Shown in pieces: positions 1-7,793 of a stretch of 35,099 bases of DNA. This DNA is from Bacteroidia bacterium (GTDB lineage Bacteria > Bacteroidota > Bacteroidia > 2-12-FULL-35-15). The notes below the pieces were generated by a model, which saw nothing but the letters and a program-made list of their open reading frames with translations, was not told where the DNA came from and did not search any database. Positions within the stretch are counted from its first letter, which is position 1, and each line of letters begins with the position of its first letter. The position numbers were made by a program, and so were the translations under genes. Location of the stretch: contig JAGVJJ010000055.1 of the NCBI GenBank assembly GCA_020051175.1, positions 1 through 35,099 on the forward strand, written 5' to 3'.

Positions 1-724
1 CCCGATTCCTGATAATAATCACGGTGAAGCAGATTGGTCTATCTGCCAAAAAGCATGGTGGTCGGTCATTGAAAGTATTTATGAGATCGCTTATTTCGTT
101 GGTATGGTTTTTATTTTCAAGGCGAAGATGAATGTTTTCTGTACTGATTTGTTTAACTTTTTCAATAATTTGTTTTAGTGGAGAAAAAATCTGTTGCGAA
201 AAATAGGCAGAAAGTGAAACCACGATCAATATCACCGAAATAATTCCGGCCACAAGCATATTCCGTAGAAAAATAAGGTGATGGGTAGTATAATAGTTCT
301 CAGCGGAAACAATTACAAGGAATTGATTGTTTTCTTTAGAATGCATAGCACCGGCAAAAAATGTATTATCCTGCTTTTCTGTTGCTTTTCCGGATTCAAG
401 TATTGCTTGAAGAAAATGGTTGGGAAGTTTATATTGTTCTGCTATTTTGCTTAAAACTGTTTGTGGTGTTAGCTCAATAACATATTCTTTCTCATTTTCG
501 AGCTTTTCCAGATGTTGGTTTCGGAGATTTTTTAAATTAAAGGCGCTCAGGGTGTCCGGCTCAAGATTATATTTTGCGGCAATACTTACCCGTGCTTCCA
601 GTCGCTTGTAAAAATCAATGTAAGAATATTTATTCTGAAAATAATAAATTGTAAGTCCAAACAGTATCACAATGCTTGTACAGACAATTCCTAGTATTAC
701 AGCTACTTTGGTCTGGGTTTTCAT
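1..724 (-). CDS. Sensor histidine kinase, N-terminal part (cut by window edge)
   Basis: Read on the minus strand from an ATG at 724–722 that overlaps the stop of the response regulator (ATGA overlap), so the two are translationally coupled. The visible part is about 241 residues: a membrane segment at residues ~7–28, an extracytoplasmic sensor region of ~120 residues, a second membrane segment at ~153–174, then a HAMP-like linker (~175–220) ending in the typical E-I-x-D-L-I-N-T-F-N-D pattern. The dimerisation/phosphoacceptor and ATPase domains would lie left of position 1. After D220 (about position 65) the translation stays open but no longer resembles the usual continuation of HAMP (M-L-x-R-L-E); see findings. 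The role is inferred from architecture and from pairing with the regulator. The signal sensed is unknown. Confidence 0.8.
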   Translation of the reverse strand, partial: MKTQTKVAVILGIVCTSIVILFGLTIYYFQNKYSYIDFYKRLEARVSIAAKYNLEPDTLSAFNLKNLRNQHLEKLENEKEYVIELTPQTVLSKIAEQYKLPNHFLQAILESGKATEKQDNTFFAGAMHSKENNQFLVIVSAENYYTTHHLIFLRNMLVAGIISVILIVVSLSAYFSQQIFSPLKQIIEKVKQISTENIHLRLENKNHTNEISDLINTFNDRPPCFLADRPICFTVIIIRNR

Positions 725-1416
725 TTTTCTTTTAGTACATATCCCATACCTACTATAGTATGTATAAGCTTAACGGAAGATTCAATATCAATTTTTTTAC
801 GGAGGTAATTAATGTATACATCCACCACGTTGGTTCCCATGTTAAAATGGATGTCCCAGGCATTTTCAAGCAATTCCAATCTTGAAAGCACTTTGCCTTT
901 GTTTTTAATCAATACCAGCAACAGCCGGTATTCTGTCGCAGTTAATGAAACTGTGGTGCCATTTCTTTGCACAGTTTTGGCATTATCATCAATAATTAAA
1001 TCGGCTATAGTATATATGTTTTTCTTCAATTCCTGGTTGTCAGGTTCTTTTTGAACGGTTCTCCTGAGCAATGCATTAATACGGGCGTGTAACTCAATGA
1101 ATTTAAATGGTTTTACCAGGTAATCATCTGCCCCTGTATTGAGCCCGTGAGCAATGTTTTCTGAAGTGCCGAGAGCGGTAAGGAAAAGTATAGGAGAAGT
1201 AATATTATTTTCGCGTAATATTTTGCAAACTTCAAGCCCGTTCTTATCAGGAAGCATAATGTCAAGAATAAACAGGTCATAAGCAGCTTCCTGTGCCATG
1301 GTTACTGCCATTTCACCATCCAGTGCTACTGAAACTTCAAAACTCTCTTCAGTTAATCCTTTTTTTATGAAATCAATAACACCCGATTCATCTTCTATGA
1401 GTAATATTTTTTTCAT
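721..1416 (-). CDS. OmpR/PhoB-family response regulator
   Basis: 231 residues, the normal length for the family. The N-terminal receiver domain (~1–120) carries the acidic pocket E8/D9/E10, phosphoacceptor D52 in a D-I-M-L-P context, T80 and K102 in K-P-F, so it should be phosphorylatable. The C-terminal winged helix (~130–228) shows the family pattern L-T-A-T-E-Y-R-L-L and the recognition-helix region N-V-V-D-V-Y-I-N-Y-L-R-K-K-I. It is the cytoplasmic output partner of the kinase immediately downstream, whose ATG overlaps its stop codon. A consensus Bacteroidota promoter lies 36–68 bases upstream. The target genes cannot be deduced. The neighbouring efflux operon is divergent and has its own MarR regulator. 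Confidence 0.95.
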   Translation of the reverse strand: MKKILLIEDESGVIDFIKKGLTEESFEVSVALDGEMAVTMAQEAAYDLFILDIMLPDKNGLEVCKILRENNITSPILFLTALGTSENIAHGLNTGADDYLVKPFKFIELHARINALLRRTVQKEPDNQELKKNIYTIADLIIDDNAKTVQRNGTTVSLTATEYRLLLVLIKNKGKVLSRLELLENAWDIHFNMGTNVVDVYINYLRKKIDIESSVKLIHTIVGMGYVLKEK

Positions 1417-1451
1417 TTTGAGTTCTATGGAATAAGAATACTGTAAGGAAG

Positions 1452-1484
1452 CAAAATTAATACAAATAAATTATCCTGAACAAA
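1452..1484 (-). promoter_or_regulatory. Bacteroidota-type promoter for the two-component operon
   Basis: On the minus strand TTTG (1484–1481) is followed after 21 bases by TAATTTTG (1459–1452). This fits the phylum's -33 TTTG and -7 TAnnTTTG elements. It would start transcription about 30 bases upstream of the response-regulator ATG. Confidence 0.6.
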
Positions 1485-1702
1485 TAGTTGGCTGAATGAT
1501 AGTGGCAGACCGGTTCCATTCAGAAGTATATTGTTTTGTTTTTGATATGTATGTTCCTTATTGACAGCATCTTTAGCCGGGTGGTAGTAAATTATTTTGT
1601 AGCAACCTTACTAAGTGCGAAAATAGCTGAAAACGTTCTATGGTAAAGATTTGGTGCGTTTTTTATACGATTTTAAATTTTAACAAACAATAACATATAT
1701 GG

Positions 1703-1729
1703 TTAATAGTTTACATTGTAAACTGTTAA
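1703..1729. promoter_or_regulatory. Palindromic operator, probable MarR binding site
   Basis: A perfect inverted repeat AGTTTACA (1708–1715) and TGTAAACT (1717–1724) around a single T, extended after one mismatch by TTAA on both sides. The whole 27-base site is symmetric except at one flanking pair. It ends 22 bases before the MarR start codon and covers the -33 position of the predicted promoter. Autorepression by the adjacent MarR protein is inferred. Confidence 0.65.
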
Positions 1730-1747
1730 TCTTTTTAACTACTTTTG
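1716..1747 (+). promoter_or_regulatory. Predicted promoter of the MarR–RND operon
   Basis: TTG (1716–1718), a 21-base spacer and TACTTTTG (1740–1747, TAnnTTTG). The predicted start of transcription falls at about 1751, next to the ATG at 1752, so the message may be leaderless. The -33 part lies inside the palindromic operator. Confidence 0.5.
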
Positions 1748-1751
1748 CCGT

Positions 1752-2231
1752 ATGATTTCGGAAAAGGACAAACAACTTTGTGAGCAGCCCCTGGGAAGAG
1801 CGATGGTAGTGATTACCAAAAATTACTGGGGTGCTTTGAGTAAAAACTTGGAACATCTGGGTATTGATCGCCATTTTACAACCATGGTAGCCATTGATAC
1901 TGCTAAGGAGAGATGTACGCAACAGTATTTGTGTGATGTGCTTAAGATTGATAAGGTAGGTATGGTAAGAGTGATGGATTACCTGGTTGAAAAAGGGATG
2001 ATCACAAAAGTGGTGAATCCGAATGACAGACGTGAGCATATTGTTCAACTGACAGCAAAAGGAAAAAAAATAATGCCGGGGATTCACGAAGGGATCAAAG
2101 AAATGAACAACATTGCACTTAAAGGGCTTAGTAAAGTTGAAAGGGAAGTATTTAAGGGGTGTATTGAAAAGATTATTCTGAACCTGGCGAATCTGCCTGT
2201 CAATGAAATAGATATTAAAGTAAAAAAGTAA
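1752..2231 (+). CDS. MarR-family transcriptional regulator
   Basis: 159 residues, normal for MarR. The winged helix-turn-helix spans ~40–105. The helix-turn-helix region is about 55–85 and the wing carries N-D-R-R-E-H (91–96) followed by V-Q-L-T-A-K-G, the family's DNA-contact signature. The flanking N- and C-terminal helices form the dimer interface. It is the first gene of a four-gene operon: the adaptor gene starts 5 bases after its stop. A long palindrome sits over its own promoter. MarR proteins beside efflux pumps usually repress the operon until a toxic ligand binds; applying this here is inference from context. The ligand is unknown. Confidence 0.93.
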   Translation: MISEKDKQLCEQPLGRAMVVITKNYWGALSKNLEHLGIDRHFTTMVAIDTAKERCTQQYLCDVLKIDKVGMVRVMDYLVEKGMITKVVNPNDRREHIVQLTAKGKKIMPGIHEGIKEMNNIALKGLSKVEREVFKGCIEKIILNLANLPVNEIDIKVKK

Positions 2232-2235
2232 GTGT

Positions 2236-3297
2236 ATGAAAATTAAAACTATAATACTAATTGTACTTGTAATTGGGGTTTTGTTAGCTCTTAAGTATTT
2301 TCTGTTTCCATCAAAAAATACGGGTGGTCCGCCTGCTGCACAGCAGTCTAAAGGGATGCCTGGCGTTGTAACAGCATTCGTGGTAAAAGCTGAAACGCTC
2401 GAAAACTCTGTCTATGCATCTGGAACTGTAATGGCAAATGAAGAAGTTGAATTGAAACCAGAACTTGCCGGCAAAATTGTGCAGCTGAATTTAAAAGAGG
2501 GGAGTCCTGTGACAAAAGGCCAGCTGCTGGTAAAAATAAACGATGCGGAATTCCAGGCACAACTGAAAAAACTGCAATTGGAGAATTCACTTGCAGAAAC
2601 ACAGCTTAAACGTGAGCAGGAGCTTCTGAAAATAAGCGGTATCAGCCAGCAGGATGTCGACATTAGTCAGAATAAGGTGAGTAGCATAAAGGCTGATATC
2701 GAATACCTGCAGTCACAAATAGCCAAAACTGAAATACGTGCACCATTTGATGGTTGGGTAGGACTTAAAAATGTGAGTGAAGGTGCTTATGTAACAAGTG
2801 CTACTATTATTGCAAACATTCAACAAATCAATCCAGTTAAGCTCGATTTTTCTGTGTCAGAACGGTATTCGGACCAGGTAAAGAAAGGGGATAAAGTAAT
2901 TTTTTCAATTGAAGGCTTAAAGAAAAGTTTCACAGGTGAGGTATTTGCGGTTGAGCCTAAAATAGATATGGCTACACGTACGTTAAAAGTACGTGCCATT
3001 TGCCCTAACAGTCAAGGTATTGTTTATCCAGGTGCTTTTGCACGCGTACAGCTTACCCTCGGTGATATTGACAATGCGATGATGGTACCGACAGAGGCGG
3101 TGATACCAGATTTGAAAGGAAAGAAAGTGATACGTGTTAAAGATGGTAAAGCTGACTTTATACGTGTAGAAACAGGGCTAAGGACCGATGTTGCCGTACA
3201 GGTAACCAGCGGTCTCAATCCCGGTGATACAATTGTAACAACCGGTATCATGTCTCTAAAACCCGGTGCGGCAGTTAAGATAACAGATTTAAAATAA
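2236..3297 (+). CDS. RND efflux periplasmic adaptor (membrane fusion protein)
   Basis: 353 residues, typical for AcrA/MexA-like adaptors. One N-terminal hydrophobic helix (~4–22) without a lipobox Cys suggests an uncleaved inner-membrane anchor. The order is first barrel-sandwich half (~55–95, with A-G-K-I-V-Q-L-N-L-K-E-G-S-P-V), a short alpha-helical hairpin (~98–160), second barrel-sandwich half (A-P-F-D-G-W-V-G), then beta-barrel (~200–270) and membrane-proximal domain (~275–353). It would bridge the pump encoded next (14-base gap) to the TolC channel. It is cotranscribed with the MarR gene. The exported substrates cannot be read from the sequence. Confidence 0.95.
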   Translation: MKIKTIILIVLVIGVLLALKYFLFPSKNTGGPPAAQQSKGMPGVVTAFVVKAETLENSVYASGTVMANEEVELKPELAGKIVQLNLKEGSPVTKGQLLVKINDAEFQAQLKKLQLENSLAETQLKREQELLKISGISQQDVDISQNKVSSIKADIEYLQSQIAKTEIRAPFDGWVGLKNVSEGAYVTSATIIANIQQINPVKLDFSVSERYSDQVKKGDKVIFSIEGLKKSFTGEVFAVEPKIDMATRTLKVRAICPNSQGIVYPGAFARVQLTLGDIDNAMMVPTEAVIPDLKGKKVIRVKDGKADFIRVETGLRTDVAVQVTSGLNPGDTIVTTGIMSLKPGAAVKITDLK

Positions 3298-3311
3298 CGT
3301 AGATTTTAAGA

Positions 3312-6300
3312 ATGAATATTTCATCATTAAGTATAAACAGGCCGGTTCTTGCCATTGTAATGTCTGTTATAATTGTGTTGTTTGGAGCAATCGGGTACAA
3401 TTATCTTGGGGTAAGGGAATATCCTTCCATTGACCCGCCTATCATTACTGTAAAAACCACTTATGCGGGTGCAAATGCTGATGTTATTGAATCACAGATA
3501 ACGGAACCACTTGAAAAGGTGCTTAACGGTATTGAAGGTGTGCGGAGCATTTCCTCTACCAGTGCTCAGGGGGCAAGCACCATCACTGTTGAATTTAACC
3601 TGGATGCAAATTTAGAAGCTGCTGCAAATGATGTGCGTGACAAGGTTTCTCAGGCTGTACGGCAGTTGCCGCAGGATATAGATGGTTTGCCAACAGTTAC
3701 TAAATCAGATGCCAATTCGGATGCTATCGTATCGCTTACGATTCAGAGCGATACCAAAAATCATCTTGAGCTGAGCGCTTATGCTGAAAATGTTATTGCT
3801 GAGCGTTTGCAAACAATACCGGGTGTAAGTACTGTTCAGATCTGGGGACAGAAACGATATGCTATGCGTTTGTGGATGAATCCCGATAAGCTTGCTGCTT
3901 ATGGCTTAACACCATTGGATGTGAAACAAGCTCTGGATAAGCAGAATGTAGAACTGCCATCGGGGAAGCTTGCTGGTAGTGCAACGGAGCTTACCGTGAA
4001 AACCGTTGGTAAACTTGTTACTGAGGAGCAATTCAACAATATGATCATTCGTTCTGAAGGTGAAAAGGTGATACGTTTCAGGGATATTGGAACCGCAGCG
4101 TTGGGATCGGAAAATGAAGAAACCATTTTACGCCAGTCGGGTGTACCTATGATAGGCCTGGGAGTGGTTCCTCAACCTGGGGCCAATTACATTGCTATTG
4201 CAGATGAATTCTACAAACGTATTGAGCAGATTGAAAAGGAACTTCCAAAAGATTTCCAGATGGGGATTGCACTTGACAATACCAAATTTGTAAAACGCTC
4301 TATTCTGGAGGTGAAAGAAACATTGATCATTGCAATTATCCTGGTTGTTTTAATTATCTATTTGTTTTTCCGCGACTGGATTGTTGCATTCCGCCCGCTG
4401 ATTGATATCCCTGTATCCCTGATAGGAGCTTTCTTCATCATGTACCTGATGGGCTATTCCATTAATGTATTGACATTGCTTGCCATTGTTCTTGCAACAG
4501 GCCTTGTTGTTGACGATGGAATTGTGGTCACGGAAAATATTTATAAAAAGATAGAGGATGGAATGAATCCTGTTGAGGCAGCTCACAAAGGATCAAAAGA
4601 AATTTTCTTTGCGGTAATTTCTACTTCCATTACGCTTGCTGCCGTATTTATGCCGGTAATTTTCCTTGAAGGTTTTGTTGGCAGATTGTTTCGTGAATTT
4701 GGGGTTGTGATTGCCGGTGCAGTATTGATTTCCGCGTTTGTATCACTTACACTTACTCCAATGCTGAATGCCTACATGGTGAAGAAAAATCATAAGAAGA
4801 GCCGCTTTTATGAATTGACTGAACCTTTCTTTGTTCGATTGGTGGATGGGTATGAGCGCTCCCTTGGCCGGTTTATGAAAAAGCGCTGGCTAGCTTTACT
4901 CATTGTTGCAGTGTGTGCCGGGCTTACATACTTGTCGTTTGACTCTTTGCAATCGGAACTCGCGCCACTGGAAGACCGCAGCTGGTTTAGGATTTCTGTT
5001 ACCGCTCCTGAAGGTGCATCTTACGAGTATATGGATGCTTTTGTGTTAAAACTGACACAGTTTATAAATGATTCGGTCCCTGAAAAAAGAATTGCCCTTA
5101 CGGTAACTGCTCCCGGCTTTACAGGTTCTGGTGCTGTAAATACGGCTTTTGTGCGGTTGGCTTTTGTGGACCCGGATAAACGCAGGCGCTCCCAGCAACA
5201 AATTGCAGATTATATTACAAGGGCCACCAAGGCTTTTCCTGAAGCAAGGGCATATGTAATACAGGAGCAAACAATTTCATCAGGCGGCTCGCGTGGCGGA
5301 CAACCTGTGCAGTTTGTGCTGCAGGCACCTAATTTTGAAAAGCTGAAAGAAAAACTTCCTTTGTTTCTTGAAGAAGCCAATAAAAGTAAAGTGCTGCAAG
5401 GCGTGGATGTGAACCTGAAGTTTAATAAACCGGAACTCAATATTATTATTGATCGCGAAAAAGCTGCCGGTATTGGTGTTTCGGTAAGCGATATTGCTCA
5501 AACATTACAGCTGGCGCTTAGCGGACAACGTTTCAGCTATTTTACTATGGATGGAAAGCAGTACCAGGTGATAGGACATATGGAGCGTGCAAAACGTGAT
5601 GAGCCTCTTGATTTACGCTCCATGTACGTGAGAAACAGTAAGGGTGAAATGATACAGTTGGATAATATTGTGAATATTGATGAGCAGAGCAGTCCCCCGC
5701 AGTTATATCATTATAACCGTTACCAGTCAGCTACAATAAATTCTGGTCTGGCACCCGGAAAAACCGTTGGCGATGGTATTGATGAAATGGAAGCTATTGC
5801 GGGCAGGGTGCTTGACGATTCTTTTTCTACTGCGCTTACAGGGCCTTCGCGCGACTACGCGGAAAGTTCGTCCAATATAATGTTCGCATTTTTACTGGCT
5901 TTGCTTTTGATTTATCTGATACTTGCTGCACAATTTGAAAGTTTCATTGATCCTTTCACTATTATCCTTACAGTTCCCCTTGCATTCTGTGGTGCTTTAT
6001 TATCGTTGTGGTATTTTAACCAAACGTTTAATATTTTCAGTCAGATTGGGATGATTATGTTAATCGGCCTGGTGACTAAAAATGGAATTTTAATTGTTGA
6101 ATTTGCTAACCAGCTGAGGGAACAGGGCAAAACTGTGCGTGAGGCAATTCATGAAGCAGCAGTTGCGCGTTTACGTCCTATTTTGATGACAAGTATTGCT
6201 ACTGCTCTCGGTGCAATGCCTATTGCCCTGTCGTTAGGTGCAGGTTCCAGCAGCCGTACAGCAATGGGTATAGTTATAGTTGGTGGTATTTTATTTTCGC

Positions 6301-6374
6301 TTGTATTAACACTTTACGTAATACCGGCTATTTATTCTTATCTCTCAAGGGAACGCACACATGAAACGAAATAA
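3312..6374 (+). CDS. RND-family multidrug efflux pump, inner-membrane subunit (HAE-1 type)
   Basis: 1020 residues, full length for AcrB-like pumps. The first membrane helix follows N-I-S-S-L-S-I-N-R-P-V. The protein shows the duplicated RND fold: six-helix membrane bundles (~330–560 and ~850–1010) each preceded by a large periplasmic porter domain. The proton-relay residues are present: D401/D402 in G-L-V-V-D-D-G of helix 4 and K923 in T-K-N-G of helix 10. It is therefore expected to be an active proton antiporter. It lies between the adaptor and TolC genes and overlaps the latter by 14 bases. The hydrophobe/amphiphile class is chosen over the heavy-metal class from the overall HAE-1 motifs (V-R-E-Y-P-S-I-D-P-P, A-A-N-D-V-R-D-K-V). 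Confidence 0.96.
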   Translation: MNISSLSINRPVLAIVMSVIIVLFGAIGYNYLGVREYPSIDPPIITVKTTYAGANADVIESQITEPLEKVLNGIEGVRSISSTSAQGASTITVEFNLDANLEAAANDVRDKVSQAVRQLPQDIDGLPTVTKSDANSDAIVSLTIQSDTKNHLELSAYAENVIAERLQTIPGVSTVQIWGQKRYAMRLWMNPDKLAAYGLTPLDVKQALDKQNVELPSGKLAGSATELTVKTVGKLVTEEQFNNMIIRSEGEKVIRFRDIGTAALGSENEETILRQSGVPMIGLGVVPQPGANYIAIADEFYKRIEQIEKELPKDFQMGIALDNTKFVKRSILEVKETLIIAIILVVLIIYLFFRDWIVAFRPLIDIPVSLIGAFFIMYLMGYSINVLTLLAIVLATGLVVDDGIVVTENIYKKIEDGMNPVEAAHKGSKEIFFAVISTSITLAAVFMPVIFLEGFVGRLFREFGVVIAGAVLISAFVSLTLTPMLNAYMVKKNHKKSRFYELTEPFFVRLVDGYERSLGRFMKKRWLALLIVAVCAGLTYLSFDSLQSELAPLEDRSWFRISVTAPEGASYEYMDAFVLKLTQFINDSVPEKRIALTVTAPGFTGSGAVNTAFVRLAFVDPDKRRRSQQQIADYITRATKAFPEARAYVIQEQTISSGGSRGGQPVQFVLQAPNFEKLKEKLPLFLEEANKSKVLQGVDVNLKFNKPELNIIIDREKAAGIGVSVSDIAQTLQLALSGQRFSYFTMDGKQYQVIGHMERAKRDEPLDLRSMYVRNSKGEMIQLDNIVNIDEQSSPPQLYHYNRYQSATINSGLAPGKTVGDGIDEMEAIAGRVLDDSFSTALTGPSRDYAESSSNIMFAFLLALLLIYLILAAQFESFIDPFTIILTVPLAFCGALLSLWYFNQTFNIFSQIGMIMLIGLVTKNGILIVEFANQLREQGKTVREAIHEAAVARLRPILMTSIATALGAMPIALSLGAGSSSRTAMGIVIVGGILFSLVLTLYVIPAIYSYLSRERTHETK

Positions 6375-7671
6375 AATGTTTAGAATTCCTTTTCTGCTGT
6401 TTGTTGTCTTATCACTAACAGCTGGTGCTCAGCAAATGACCATTGAGCAGGCCATTGAGCAGGCATTAAAAAATAATTATGATATCGCCATTGCAAAAAA
6501 TACTGCAATGCAGGCTTCAAACAACAATTCACCAGGTAATGCTGGTATGCTTCCACGCGTTGATTTGAATGCTTCTGGCATACTTGCCAATAATGCAACA
6601 AAGCAGGAGTTCTCCAGTGGCCTTGTTGTTGACAAAAGCGGAGTTCAATCAAAAAATATTACTACTGGTGCTTATCTGACCTGGACTGTTTTTGATGGTT
6701 TTAAAATGTTTGCCACTTTTGACCGGCTTAAAGAGCTTGAAAATATGGGTGAGCTTAATGTAAGAATACAGATTGAAAACACACTTGTTAAAGTTATTTC
6801 GGCCTATTATACGGTAGCAATGCAGAAACAGATGATCAACGGGTTGAAAGAGAATATTGCAGTTTCTGAAGAGCGTTTGAAAATAGCGCAAAAAAAGTTT
6901 GATGTTGGCTCAACTTCTAAAACGGAAGTGTTGCAGGCTAAGGTGGATATGAATGCTCTTAAATCCAACCTTATTCGTCAGAATAATCTTTTGAGGGATG
7001 CGAAGGCCAGTGTGAACCAATTGTTGCTTCAGCCTGCAGATAAAGAGTTTGATGTGGCAGATAGTATTCCGCTGATGAATCCATACAAATACGAGGAGCT
7101 GCAAAACTCAATAATGGCAAATAATGCCGATTTGTTGTTTGCTCAGAGAAATATCGAGGTTTCCAAATACATGATCCGGGAGGGAAAGGCCCTTACATAT
7201 CCAAAATTGAATCTCAATGCAAATTATATTTTCAGTCGTGCTCAAAACCAGGCAGGCTTTTCGCTTTTAAACCAGAATTTAGGTTTGAACCTTGGTTTTA
7301 CTGCAAGCTGGACTATTTTCAATGGTTTTACAACAAGGGATGCGCTTAAGAATTTAAATCTTGATCTTCAAAATGCTACCTATGAATATGAAAACCTGAA
7401 ATCACTCACACAACTAAATTTATTAAAAGCATTCAGAAAGAACCTGGATGATATTGATATTTTAAAGCTTGAGGAGGAAAGCAAACTCCTCGCTAAAGAA
7501 AACCTGGATATTGCTCTAGAGCGTTTTCGGTTGGGTGTTACAACATCCATAGAGCTTAAGCTGGCTCAACAGAGCTATGCCGAAGCAACGAATCGTTTAG
7601 CTGATGCGCGTTTTAATGCTAAACTCTCTGAAACCCAATTGCTCAAATTGAGTGGCAGCATTATAAAGTAA
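6361..7671 (+). CDS. TolC-family outer-membrane efflux channel
   Basis: 436 residues. A signal peptide (~1–24, ending T-A-G-A-Q-Q) targets it to the envelope. Two homologous halves contain the long coiled-coil helices of the TolC family, for example E-R-L-K-I-A-Q-K-K-F-D-V-G-S-T-S (~165) and A-L-E-R-F-R-L-G-V-T-T (~385), the repeated F-x-x-G-x-x-S/T motif at the helix tips. It would form the trimeric outer-membrane duct for the pump and adaptor. The start overlaps the pump gene by 14 bases, showing translational coupling. M6 at 6376 is an alternative start that also leaves a complete signal peptide. Confidence 0.95.
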   Translation: MKRNKMFRIPFLLFVVLSLTAGAQQMTIEQAIEQALKNNYDIAIAKNTAMQASNNNSPGNAGMLPRVDLNASGILANNATKQEFSSGLVVDKSGVQSKNITTGAYLTWTVFDGFKMFATFDRLKELENMGELNVRIQIENTLVKVISAYYTVAMQKQMINGLKENIAVSEERLKIAQKKFDVGSTSKTEVLQAKVDMNALKSNLIRQNNLLRDAKASVNQLLLQPADKEFDVADSIPLMNPYKYEELQNSIMANNADLLFAQRNIEVSKYMIREGKALTYPKLNLNANYIFSRAQNQAGFSLLNQNLGLNLGFTASWTIFNGFTTRDALKNLNLDLQNATYEYENLKSLTQLNLLKAFRKNLDDIDILKLEEESKLLAKENLDIALERFRLGVTTSIELKLAQQSYAEATNRLADARFNAKLSETQLLKLSGSIIK

Positions 7672-7793
7672 TTTGTTTGCAATGCCGTTTAGTTTCACTG
7701 TTTTATTTAAGGGGAATTCATTATATTTACCATAAAGCTTTATTGGCTTTGTTATAAATAATTGCAGGCTAATCCCTTTGTTACGGTAAATGT

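Larger units (their letters stand above)
1417..1751. other. Divergent intergenic region between the two-component and efflux operons
   Basis: 335 bases without a gene. The left end holds the minus-strand promoter of the response regulator and the right end holds the MarR operator and promoter. I see no conserved RNA fold or small ORF in the roughly 210 bases between them. Confidence 0.5.
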
